DNA from: Argyresthia goedartella
Taxonomy: Eukaryota; Arthropoda; Insecta; Lepidoptera; Argyresthiidae
Length of the DNA: 64,000 nt
Direction: 5' to 3'
Assembly: GCA_949825045.1 (NCBI GenBank)
Contig: OX463835.1
Span: 21,469,201-21,533,200, forward strand
The position numbers and the translations under genes were made by a program. Shown here in pieces: positions 52,986 to 63,558 of this stretch; the stretch's first letter is position 1; each line of letters begins with the position of its first letter. The notes under the pieces were generated by a model. The model ran no database searches. It saw nothing but the letters and a program-made list of their open reading frames with translations, and had not been told where the DNA came from.

Positions 52986-53169
52986 CGGAATAAGAAGATG
53001 TAAACACTGAAGACATGGCTGTACGGCTTTGATTGCTATTGCCTTTCCTTAGGGATAAAGACGGAAAAAAAAAAAAAAGATTGACTGAGAAATAACTGAA
53101 AATGTCACCATTGCACAGTTTTGTTGCTGCTGTTGTAGCAGGTTAAGTGGACGATTTACAACTGCTGCT

Positions 53170-53955
53170 GCAACATCTCGTCGCCGCGTCCAATGGAGGA
53201 TCGACCCATGCGAATTAGCAGACAGAGATTTTGTGAAAATCTTTCGCCTTTCCAAAGCTTTGACCATGGACGTTAGAAAGCACTGATGCAGCAAAAAGAA
53301 ATAAAATGACAGACGAAAGTAAGTACCCCTCTTCGTAGAAAAATTTGTAGGTGCCCTACCTAGGTCAGAGTGTCGATAAGGGGGCGGAAGCCCCCATTGG
53401 CGCCCCCTTATCTACACTCCAACCTCTACAGTAATAAAGACATTTGTAATTTGGAATATAACCACATGAAACAGAGGACTTTTTATGGTATGTATAGGAA
53501 ATCATGGACCTATATTTTTATTTATAACCAATATTTTTATGATTGTTTCAGGTTTTCTGCGCTTTAAACTCTTTTTCCACTGGCTGCTATCAAACTCCGG
53601 CGGGAAACAATTTTATCGTTAATATTTCGCAACCAACAGTGTCAAGATTTGTTCAGGAGGTGGTGAAGGCCCTAAATCATCCTACCATATTTGGCCAGTG
53701 GGTCCACTTTCCTGACTCATTTCAAGAAATGAACTCTGTAGTGAGAGGGTAAAACTTACAAGCTTGATTTTATATAAATTAGGTAGATACTTACAATGTT
53801 TATAATGTTACTTTATCAGTTTTTATGACATGTATGGGTTCCCTGGAATCACTGGTTGCATAGACTGTAGTACTCATATAGCAATTGTTCCACCAGCCTA
53901 ATGGATCATGATGAAAGGAGCTATGTGAACCTACCAAATTATTCTATATTATTAT
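53170..53955 (+). pseudogene. HARBI1-like transposase, N-terminal half
   Basis: Pieces: RRRVQWRIDPCELADRDFVK with IFRLSKALTMDV (53179-53285); then, after a splice acceptor, VFCALNSFSTGCYQTPAGNN and ISQPTVSRFVQEVVKAL (53550-53752), a helix-turn-helix; then FYDMYGFPGITGCIDCSTHI (about 53820-53890), which holds the first catalytic Asp; a frame change, then DHDERSYVNLPNYS. The second Asp and Glu are missing. The GATAAGGGGGC hairpin (53370-53417) lies in the gap between the first two pieces. Confidence 0.72.
53370..53417. repeat. 48-bp hairpin with GTGT(C/A)GATAAGGGGGCG arms
   Basis: Arms 53370-53386 and 53401-53417 are inverse with one mismatch; a second inner inverse (GGGGGC..GCCCCC) is nested. 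Shares 33 bp (beginning GGTCAGAGTGTCGATAAG) in inverse with the hairpin region at 36610-36650. Confidence 0.8.
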
Positions 53956-54377
53956 ATATACTATACTATTTTACTTGTATAACAATTGTCGCACAATAAA
54001 ACATAATTTAAGTGTATAAAAATCTATTATTTTTTATTATTCATATGAGTTCAACATAATCAAATATATTTTTTCTTAACAGTATTAGTAATATTTTTTT
54101 TTCGTATGAGTTTGTTACAAAAACTTTATTTGTTTGAGTTAGATCTGGCTACCCGTTTTTGATAGACCTAGATCTTGAATCTGTGGATTATAAAGTATCT
54201 CTTCTACCTTAAATCAGTCTTAAAAATATCAAAATCACAACATTTAAAATTTAACTACTAACTATATTACCTTAAATTAGTCTAATATTACATAATCACA
54301 GTGATATTAAGAATTAGTGTCCCTGTTTTCCATCATTGGCTTGATCATCATTAAATATAACTTATTAAAGCCTCTGG
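53956..54377. other. Non-coding centre of the Harbinger element
   Basis: AT-rich, between the two converging genes. The C-terminal transposase coding expected here is not recognisable. Confidence 0.45.
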
Positions 54378-55825
54378 TTAAAAATTACTCGTATTTGCCC
54401 GTGCCTTCAAACTATCTGCAATTCTGCATATTGCATCAGATTGACAGCGCATTTCTTTGATTAATTCTTGATAAAGTTCTTTTTGTATTTATTTTTCTCT
54501 TTTAAAATTTTATTCAGAGAAATTGCTGCGTCTAACCATTGATGCATTCTTTTTGATGCAACATTCCTTTTGTTCTTTTTTGTAAGAGTTTTCGGAGCTT
54601 CTGTTTATTCCAAAAATTATTGTGGGGGAGGTAATATCCCTTCATCTGTTATTTCTAAAAAAAAAAGTACACTATTATTAGTAGGCAATAGTTTTCAAAA
54701 CTGTTTAAAAAAAGTTTATTTTGAAATAAGATAGATACACAACATTTAAAAACATTTACATACAGGCACTTACATTGCTTCTGGCCCCACACTAGTACAA
54801 GTGTTACTAGATACTGTGAGCTCTATACTCTCACTAAGGTAAGGTTACATATCTACTTTTCATGATTGTACAGTCTCAGAAACTAAATCCCTACACATTT
54901 AATTGAAAAGTCATCTGACACTCATAATAGAACCAGTAAATGAAACTTCAATAAATTTCTTATGGTTCTAGTTTGCTATATGATGTTCAACCTTAGGTGG
55001 GTCGGATATTAATTTCCTTGACAGTTACTTTACTTACCAATTTCAATCACATTTCTTATTTCTGGCACAGCTACACATGACGGGCTGGATGTATCCTCTG
55101 AAATTAAAAACAAATAGATTAATGAAAGGACCTCGCTTAGTCAACTAAAGAACTTAAGATTTAGATCAGGGGGTTGGGTGTGGTAACAATGCATAGGGGC
55201 ACACTATGTCAAGACTCCACAACATTTTATTGGCTACCCGTACTGCCTGAAATAAAACAGTATTAAGTGACAGAGGCTCAGATATTCACCGAGTAACTAA
55301 TATGAGTATGGGTTATGTTAGCTACATTTACTTACCAAAGAAGAACACCTGTGACTCCTTGCAGTCCGGGTGGCCAACAAGTGATGATTTATTTAAAAGT
55401 TTTAAACCATGGCATCTTCTTGGGTAAATTTGTCTGGAGGGGAGCCACCACCAGTCATATTTGCTGCTCTGTTCACCAATGTCTTCTTTTTTTTGAACTT
55501 CGACTTCAGATCATGCCGTGTCTAAAATCAATATGAAACCATTACCAAACTGACAATGAATGACAGATATTGTCTAGGAAGTATTGTATGGGTTAGTATA
55601 TTTTATGCTTACTTTTTTCCACTCTTCTGGAGACTTATTCGCTCCAGGAATCTAATTTAATTCAGCAGCCAATTTCTCCCACCTCGCTGCTGATATTCTG
55701 CTGGTAAAAGACGCTGAAAACTTCCCAGCCAGCAGTTCTGCGTTGGCCTCTAAAAGCTGGAGTAACCGAGCTTTTTGGGTAACTGTACGATGCGGTTTTC
55801 TGTGTTTTTTAACTTTATTTTCCAT
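54378..55825 (-). pseudogene. Harbinger Myb/SANT-like DNA-binding gene
   Basis: Exon pieces on the minus strand: MENKVKKHRKPHRTVTQKAR with RWEKLAAELN (55652-55825), continuing past a stop to IPGANKSPEEWKK; then TRHDLKSKFKKKKTLVNRAA with NMTGGGSPPDKF (about 55440-55520); EDTSSPSCVAVPEIRNVIEIG (about 55036-55097, split by my 20-residue limit: EDTSSPSCVAVPEIR); SIELTVSSNTCTSVGPEA (about 54780-54850); and EAPKTLTKKNKRNVASKRMH, then KELYQELIKEMRCQSDAICR (54378-54610). This is the Myb_DNA-bind_5 protein that assists Harbinger transposases. At least two stops and one frame change; not functional. Confidence 0.68.
54660..54780. other. Intron-like spacer in the Harbinger Myb/SANT gene
   Basis: AT-rich, with GT/AG-compatible edges on the minus strand around the neighbouring exon pieces. 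No independent feature. Confidence 0.3.
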
Positions 55826-55979
55826 AATTTGGGAATTTATTTTCATTTCATTTTTTCATTTCATTTTTTAACTAATGGCAATCTGTCCTGCTATTGCCAG
55901 ACAATTTCTGCCAGTATCATGTAGTGGAGGCACATGTGAAGGGAAGCGGGGCAAATCTTAAATTGGCTGAATACATTTT

Positions 55980-58900
55980 AGTAGGTGTCTATCTGAAATA
56001 AAGTTTTACATTATCGGTTAGTTACACACACAAAATAAACTAAGGGACAACACAATAACATAAAGGGAAGGAAGGGGATACATATCTATTATAATTTTAT
56101 TTTGTTAATATGGATAAATTTAGCTAATAAAAATACTATCTTTGGGTTGGGGAATAGAGAAAGAAGGTGGCGAATATTAGTAGGGATAGGGAGACCGATT
56201 GAGGGTATTAGGGAGTACAAGGAATCAAGGCCATAAATGGGGCAGTTAAAGAAAATATGGTCAACGGACCCATCCTCAAGACCGCACTCGCAAATGGAGG
56301 AATCTCTGATTTTTTCTTCTTTAAAAACACTGGAGAACAGCAGTGACCTAAGCGTATTCTGCATAAAATTGAAACTAATATCTTTGGTAGTTTTTTAAAA
56401 TTGAAAAACCATGGTTTGCTTGGAATACTTGGCTGAATTGAAGCGTAAAAAGCTCCTTTATTTCGACTTGATTCATGCCACACATCTGACCAAGTCTTCT
56501 GAAGATCTTTACCGGGAATGCTGAGCAAGTCATAACAGTGGTTAGAGAAGTACTTACGATTAATGTTATTATCTAAGGCCGCACGTTTAGCCAACTCATC
56601 AACGTGATCATTACCAATAATGCCAGAATGACTAGGGATCCAAACCAAAATTACAGCAAAATTTTTTTGGGAACATTTATAAAGGATATTTTTGATTTCC
56701 ATAATAATATTACTATGCACTTTTGATTTAAATTGGTTTTGTTGGAGGGCTTGTAAGCAACTTTTGGAGTCCGAAATTATTAAAGATTGTCTTATATTAT
56801 GGGATTCAATAAACGAGCAAGCTTCCAAGATCGCAAGGCATTCTCCTGTGTACACTGAGCTTTGAGGCCGGCTCTGAAGTTTAATTTCTATTTTAGAATT
56901 TTTAAAGTATACTGCGAAACCAGTCGGAACATTCTCTTCCAGCCTGGAGGCGTCAGTATAAAAATATTGCCAGTCTTCCCATCTTGATCTTAAAACCGAG
57001 TTGAAGGACGAGTTTGCTAAAGGAGAACCTTTTACAATATTAAGATCCAAAATAATTTTCGGAGTGAAGAGGACAGTTGGCAGGGGGAAACAATATAATG
57101 GTAATTTATCTTTTCGGATGATTCCTCGATGTTTTTAAGCTTTCGGAAACTATTGAGAATAAGAGGAGGACTCTTACATTTCCAATATTAATTACGAATA
57201 TGGCAAATATTATTAAGGGATTCTAATTTTAAAAAAGAGGATGATTTGAGAATAAATAAGCCCTATATATAAACCGGTCAGAGAGATATTGTCTCCTTAG
57301 AATCAAAGAAGGATCTCCGCACTCCACCTGTAAGGCATTTATAGGAGATGATTTCATGCATCCAGTTATAATTCTAAGTGCCTTAGATTGGATACCATCC
57401 AATTTGCAAAGAGCCAGTTTACTACAAGGTTCTAAAAGATAGGATCCATAGTCAAGTACACTCCTAATGAGGGCATTATACATCAATTTCAGAGTAAATG
57501 GGTGGGCACCCCACCATACCCCAGAGAGAACTCGAAGAATATTTATTGTCTTTTCGCATTTATTAACAATATAATTTAGATGAACGGAACCAGATAATTT
57601 TGAGTCTAGGAATACGCCTAAGAATTTTACAGAATTACGAACAGGGATAGAGGAATTGTTTATTTTTAAATCTATGTCAGTAATGTCCCTCTTCCTAGAA
57701 AACACTACCACAGTGCTCTTAGAAGCTGATAGATTGAGACCATTGGATAGCAGCCAAGCATTCAATGAGTTGAGAGAGACTTGCATTGACTCCCCAGCAT
57801 CTTCAACACTTGAGCTAGGAATGTACAGACACAGATCGTCAGCATATTGTAAATTTTGACAATCGTTATTTAGGGAAGTATGAAGAGAAGCAGTATAAAT
57901 ATTATATAGTAGAGGACTGAGAACAGATCCCTGGGGGAGGCCTCTCCACACCGTACGGGGTTCAAAACTCTCGCCAGGGATACGAAGTGAGATTGATCTG
58001 GACATAAGCAGACTGCAAATGCAGTTTCTCATTCTTACAGGGATGTTCAGCTGTTGTAACTTGTACCTGAGCACTGAAAGAAGTACATTGTCATAAGCAG
58101 CAGATATGTCCAAGAACACAGCTAGGACAGATTGTTTTTTGGAGAAAGCTAGCCGAACATCAGTGATGAATATGCTAAGACTATCAGATGTACTGTAGCC
58201 TTTGCGAAAACCAAATTGAGATTGAGCAAGGATACCCTTAGACTCCACAAACCACTCCAATCGATTCTTAATGAGATGCTCTAGGGTTTTTGCCAAGACC
58301 GAAGACAGGGCTATAGGTCTATAATGATCAGCTACATCCGGGGACTTACCGGGTTTCAGAAGGGGGATAACGATTTGTTCCTTCCAAGAGTCTGGAACAT
58401 AACCTGTATTATAAAAAATGTTCACAAGTTTTAACAGATACTCTAAAGCTGGCAGGCCTGCATTTGTTAGAAATGAATATGGGAATCCATCCATCCCAGG
58501 GGCTGAGTCGCGGACATGGGATAATACTGATTGAAGTTCTGCAATGGAAAATGAAGCATCCAAAGGGTCATTGATAGTAGGTAATGTATGGGAATTGCAA
58601 GATTCCTCTAGGAGAGGGACATAGTAAGGAGCCAATTTATTAAGGAAATTTGTAGCAATATGATGGGGGATGCGGGGAGAGTTATGATGAACACAACCCT
58701 TTCTATACCTGTTAATATAATGCCAAACCAAACTAGCTGGAGTTGATGGAGAAAGAGTGGAACAAAATCGTTTCCACCACTGGTATTTTTTCTTTCTAAA
58801 GAGACGTCTGGATCTAGCCACTATTTTACGATAACTAACTAGGTTATCAACGGTCATAGCAGATATGTAGATTACTTCAGCATTATTGCGAGCTTTGAAT

Positions 58901-59136
58901 ATTTCTGTACACTCTCTATCCCACCATGGTGGAGAAGATACTTTTTCAGAAGCCGAGTTCTTAAGCGGGATCGATTCATCAGCAGCAGATGATATAGCGT
59001 TAGTGAATTGAGAGTAGCAATCAACAGCATTGCCCTCATGAAAATCAGGAAGAGAGCTGGTGAGTAGGCTAAGTTTATCAGAATAACCATCCCAGTTGGC
59101 TTGAGACACACGGTACTTTAATAAGGGGTTGAAGTA
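55980..59136 (-). mobile_element. Second RNase H-bearing LINE family, 3' part
   Basis: Coding from 56089 to 59136 plus a 3' UTR to about 55980. The upstream part of the same element is at 63559-64000, displaced by a copia insertion. Similar in domain plan to LINE copies 1-3, but clearly a different family at the sequence level. Confidence 0.82.
56089..59136 (-). pseudogene. LINE ORF2: reverse transcriptase and RNase H, broken
   Basis: Reverse transcriptase frame 57229-59136, with PWWDRECTEIFKARN, FLDISAAYDNVLLSVL, GLPQGSVLSPLLYNIYTASL and the catalytic LQYADDLCLYIP. A frame change near 57228 and a stop near 57190 precede the RNase H part (56208-57050): YTDASRLEENVPTG, YTGECLAILEAC, SDSKSCLQAL, WIPSHSGIIGNDHVDELAKR. 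Another frame change near 56290 leads to the C-terminal zinc motif (CECGLEDGSVDHIFFNC) ending at 56089. The endonuclease lies on the far side of the copia element and joins in frame if one copy of the 5-bp duplication is discounted. Confidence 0.85.
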
Positions 59137-59244
59137 TGTTGTATTTGACTTTATTTAATGAAGTGACACTAAGACATCATGTGGAATACAATATGTAGTA
59201 AAAGAAATATAAATTCAAAATTTTGATTAGCCAGTATTACAACA
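59137..59244 (-). repeat. Copia 3' LTR
   Basis: 108 bp, TGTTGTA...TACAACA. Differs from the other LTR at one base (GACACTAAG against GACATTAAG). Short for an LTR. Confidence 0.92.
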
Positions 59245-59260
59245 TACTCCCCCGTAATCA
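59245..59260 (-). promoter_or_regulatory. Copia polypurine tract
   Basis: Read on the element's strand, TACGGGGGAGTA lies directly before the 3' LTR, the expected site for plus-strand priming. Confidence 0.65.
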
Positions 59261-59268
59261 AAATAAGA

Positions 59269-62200
59269 TTATAAACATAAACCTATTCCTTTTACACAAT
59301 TCTGATGCTTAATGCGAGCTAAAGGCTTAGTGAGCACATCAGCCCACATCTCCAAAGTAGGAGTATATACAACACTAATAACATTGTTGGTTAATAAATC
59401 GCGTATAAAATGAAATCTTGTGTCTATGTGCTTGGTTCTGTTGTGGTGGACCGGATTCAGTGCCAATTTTTGGGCAGACTGCGAATCATTACAAATAGTG
59501 ACAACAGTTGACTCACCTGTTAATTCAAACATCAACCGCTTTAGAAACACAGCATCCTAAGCCGCACTCGCCAAGCTCATATATTCGCTCTCACTGGAAG
59601 ATAAGGCAGTGGTAGTTTGCTTTTTACTTTCCCACGAAATTGCTCCACCGGCCAGGGAGAAGTAAAATCCAGTGTATGAGCGACGATCAATAGGACAGTT
59701 GGCCCAATCTGCGTCCGCATAACCAAATAAACGTCCTCCGCCTTTCCTGTAAGTAATGCCCAAATCGATAGTTCCTTTTAAATACTGTAATACGCGCTTC
59801 GCTGCAATCCAATGACTTTTATCATATTTAGTGTTAAACTGGCTCAAATATGATACAGCAAAAGCGATATCAGGTCGCGTATTAACGGCGAGAAACATCA
59901 GGCAGCCGATTAACTTCTGATATGGGTATAATGAAGAATCATCATTACCTTTTTCACACGGCAACAACCTTTTAGTTTCCAGTGGCGTAGTCACAGCCTT
60001 ACAATCGGACATTTGAAACTTTTCGAGCAAATCACGAATATAAGTTTCCTGCGACATTTTAATCACATTAGGTTTCCAATTAATATTTAAACCTAAATAA
60101 TAGTTTAACGGGCCGATGACTTTCAGGCTAAAATAATTCTGTAAGTCAGATATGACAGTGTCAAGCGTTTTATTTTCCTTGTAAAATATGACAATGTCAT
60201 CAACATGGAAGGCGAGTATTATTAACTCGGTACCAAACTTCTTAGTGTAAATACACGCTTCGGAAGGAGTTTGGTTAAAACCTATGCAGTGCAAAATTTC
60301 CGTTAACTTTTTATACCATGCCCTTGAAGCTTGCTTGAGGCCATAAAGCGAACGCTTTAGTAAGCATACTTTGTCTTCTTGGCCAGGTTTAGCAAATCCT
60401 TCTGGCTGACTCATGTAAACTTCTTCCTCCAAATTTCCATTTAAAAATGCTGTGTCCACATCTAAATGATGCATTTTCATTCCTGTTTCTGCAGCCAACG
60501 CAAACAGCATGCGCAGAGAAGAGTTCCGGACGACTGGAGAGAAAGTTTCCGAGTAATCAATGCCATACAATTGATTAAATCCTTTTGCGACAAGTCGCGC
60601 CTTATATTTCATAACGTCACCATGCGCATTTTTCTTCAATTTATATACCCATTTGCAAGGTATGACCTTTTTATCTGGTCTATTAACGAGAACCCAAGTT
60701 TTCTTCTCAAGCAGCGACTGATATTCATCTTGCATAGCTTGATACCACTTATCTCCATCTTCTGCATTCATAGCCTGTGAATATCTTGTAGGTTCATCCA
60801 TATGCTGAGGGGATGAAGTCTGCATGCTTACACAATTGGCAGAAGCATTAGGTTTTCTTGGTCTCAAATTGTAACTTGATTCTGCAACCTCAATATCAGA
60901 ATTTATTTCTTCTGATGAATGTGAAATAGCGGGTTGAACTGACTCATCTTCAGTCACAGTATTATGCAATTGCTCTGCATTATTAGTACCCGTCTCGATC
61001 TGTTCCGATATGGGTGCAATATCAGGTTGAACCTGCGTTTGAACTACTGAACGTTTTGAACTACTCGACGAGTTCTCTTGTGAACTTAACAGAAGAGGTA
61101 TAAATGCTGGTTTAGGTAAATTATCACCAGACTTACATGTGTTACCTTTACCTTTCAAATTTTGAAAATTACTTTCAAAGAAGGTAATATCTCTGCTTTT
61201 CACAAATCTTCTTGGATACGTAGCGTCCCTAAAGTAATAACTTCTCGGATCTTCTGAATATCCGACGAAAATGTGTTCAGATGCTTTTATGTCCAATTTC
61301 TTCCGATTACAGTCGGGGACGTGGATCAAAGCTCTACATCCAAAAACACGTAGATGCGATAAATTCGGTATCTTACCATACCATTTCTCGTACGCTGTCT
61401 TGCCTTCAAGAGCACGATGAGGAGATCTGTTCTTGAGATATACAGCCATTTCTGCTGCATCTTGCCAATAGGCTGGAGACAGAAAACTGCCAGACAGCAT
61501 TGACCTCACTTTCTCCATAATTGACCTATTGGTCCGTTCAGCGACACCGTTCTGATTTGGACTATAGGGAACCGTAGTTTGGTGTTGAATGCCTTCACTT
61601 TGTAAATACCTCGAAAGTTCAGCATTAACGTACTCCTTCCCGTTGTCGCTCTTCAGTGTCTTAATCTTGGCTCCCGTTTCCCGTTCTACTGAGGACTGGA
61701 AAACACAAAACTTATTCTTTACTTCAGCTTTTGAAGAAATAAAGAAAACAAAAGTCATACGAGAAAAATCATCTATAAAGAATAAAAGATATCTATTGCC
61801 TTGAAATGACGTTTCAGGCAGGGGACCACAAACATCTGAATGAATAAGTTCCAGAACTGAAGTTGATCTCTTATGCGAAACTTTCTTAAAGGGTTTCCTA
61901 TTCTGTTTACCTTCAATGCATGGGATGCATGGTTCCTTATCGACATCTGAGTAGTCGACGCCTACCGCGTGTCCTTTCTTTAGTTGATCCATTCCAATGC
62001 GGCATAAGTGACCTAATCGTCGATGCCAAAGCTTGAAGCTAGAAACATCGGAGTGTGTCTCAAAAGCGGATAATTGACGCGTGTTTGGGTCAACTGTACA
62101 GTCTAATGAATACAGTCCACCACAATTAGAACCATGTAAAAGTACATCACCTTTACAAGAAAAAGCATCAGAATCATAAAAGTTACAACCAGTTTTATCA

Positions 62201-63238
62201 AAAACTACACTAAAACCTTTATCTACTGCCTTCTTCACTGAAATAAGATTAGAATTCAAGTTCGGTACGTGAACAACATCGGTAATTTTCTTAACATCAG
62301 TATTGTGACCGCAACTGGTAATAGAGATATCTCCAACACCTTGGCTCGGCAATAAATCACCATTGGCAATGGTCACAGTCCCTGTATGTGAACCTCTCAC
62401 GTTTTCCATCCAATCAGCTCGTGACGTCATATGAGCCGACGCACCAGAATCAATATAAAACTTATCACGCTCTAGTCTGTCGTTGACATTTAATGCGCAT
62501 AAAGAATTCTTGTGATTCACCGGTTTCTTCTTCTTGTCCTTCTTATATGGACAATCTGGACGCTTATGTCCTGGCTCCATGCACTCATAACAAACGACAG
62601 GTTTCTTAGGTTTGGATGTGGAAGGTCTAGTGTGGTTCATTCGGGTACGAAGAGCAGTATCAGGGTTATCTAAAGCTGGCTTATTAAGTTCATTCAATAG
62701 TTTGGTCTTAATCAAATCCACAGTAATGTCTTATGTTGGAGTTTTCCAAAGCCATTACTAAAGGTGCATACTGAGGACTCAAACCTCCTAGAAGAATTGC
62801 AGCTATTGAAGCATCTTCCATAATCTTGCCTATATCGGCTAAATCTTGCACAGTTGACATGACAGCGTCTAAATACGTCTCTATGTTGGAGTCAAAATCA
62901 TCAAGGCAGTACCTGTACAGTTTCCGTTCGAGGCTTATACGTCGTCCTAAGCCTTTGTCGTCGTAAGCGGACGAAAGAGTAACCCAAGCCTCCTTGGCTG
63001 TCTTGCAGGACCTTACATGGGTGATCGCCATACCATCTACCGTAAGACATATTTTTGATAACGCCTTTTGATCGTTACGCAATTTCTTTTCAGCAGATAT
63101 ATCGTTACCTTCAGGATATCCGATGATGGTCTCCCATAGTTCTTCATGCATGAGGTACATACGGATTTTGAATTTCCATACGGAATAACCGTCTCTATTA
63201 ACAAGCGGTTTTATACCAGAAATAGTATTATTTGACAT
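59269..63238 (-). pseudogene. Copia gag-pol polyprotein, one frameshift and one stop
   Basis: Gag from the ATG at 63236-63238 (MSNNTISGIKPLVNRDGYSV; capsid-like region ending near 62708). A ~7-bp insertion near 62735 shifts the frame; the pol frame is open from 62721. In pol order: knuckle C44-x2-C47-x4-H52-x4-C57; protease IDSGASAHMT (Asp91); integrase zinc region (HRRLGHLCRIGM; CIPCIEGKQ) and core (HSDVCGPLPE; KSDNGKEYVN; NQNGVAERTNRSIMEKVRS); reverse transcriptase (LDVDTAFLNGNLEEEVYMSQ; LYGLKQASRAWY; FHVDDIVIF, His replacing the usual Tyr before VDD); RNase H. A TAG at 59557-59559 cuts the RNase H (LASAA|DAVFLKRL); coding then continues to 59269. Order integrase before reverse transcriptase confirms copia. 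Confidence 0.9.
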
Positions 63239-63427
63239 GTTTACATACGCTCAGCTGTTCGATGTCACAACAAAAAATATCTCATGAAAATAAATATGTT
63301 CGTGAACTATTAAAAAAAAAATCACGGATTTTCACAAATCATACACGTACACATTGGAAAAACTTGCCTATTCACTTTTTACTAAATAAAATGCAGTTTT
63401 ATTAGTGTATACTCAGTTAAATAGAGA
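63239..63427. other. Copia leader between primer site and gag
   Basis: AT-rich untranslated leader with an A-run at ~63311-63321. No gene. Confidence 0.5.
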
Positions 63428-63445
63428 TTTCGTGCTGATAACGAA
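63428..63445 (-). promoter_or_regulatory. Copia primer binding site (candidate)
   Basis: Immediately inside the 5' LTR the element strand reads TTCGTTATCAGCACGAAA. The TTATCAG core resembles tRNA-Met-type primer sites of copia elements. Match not verified against a tRNA sequence. Confidence 0.4.
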
Positions 63446-63553
63446 TGTTGTATTTGACTTTATTTAATGAAGTGACATTAAGACATCATGTGGAATACAA
63501 TATGTAGTAAAAGAAATATAAATTCAAAATTTTGATTAGCCAGTATTACAACA
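63446..63553 (-). repeat. Copia 5' LTR
   Basis: 108 bp, nearly identical to 59137-59244. It should contain the promoter of the element. Confidence 0.92.
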
Positions 63554-63558
63554 AAGTC

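Larger units (their letters stand above)
47822..53078 (+). mobile_element. LINE copy 3, 5'-truncated in ORF1
   Basis: Starts within ORF1 (residue ~39, KPFQVPDYVRYYP) and runs to a poly(A) at about 53065-53078. Nearly identical to copies 1 and 2 but with its own changes: one frame change in ORF2, a 29-bp fold-back insertion near 52097, and a ten-unit tail. The 12 bases CAGAGTAGTCGA precede its start by four bases. Confidence 0.88.
53085..55900. mobile_element. PIF/Harbinger transposon, decayed, two genes
   Basis: A plus-strand HARBI1-like transposase (53170-53955) and a minus-strand Myb/SANT-like gene (54378-55825) converge, the standard Harbinger plan. Both are broken. LINE copy 3 ends just before the transposase, so its left terminus may be cut. 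Terminal repeats and the expected 3-bp target duplication are not identified. Confidence 0.65.
59137..63553 (-). mobile_element. Ty1/copia retrotransposon, nearly intact
   Basis: 108-bp LTRs bound the element, starting TGTTGTA and ending TACAACA. It carries a gag-pol gene with one frame change and one nonsense codon. The flanks are AAGTA (59132-59136) and AAGTC (63554-63558), a 5-bp duplication with one mismatch. The interrupted LINE reads through with AAGTC as the original site. The LTRs differ at one visible position, so the insertion is young. Confidence 0.92.

Noticed and set aside
41699..53078. Head-to-head LINEs as twin priming of one insertion
   Set aside because: Each copy has its own 3' tail and poly(A), and together they exceed one element length. 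Two insertions plus recombination fit better.
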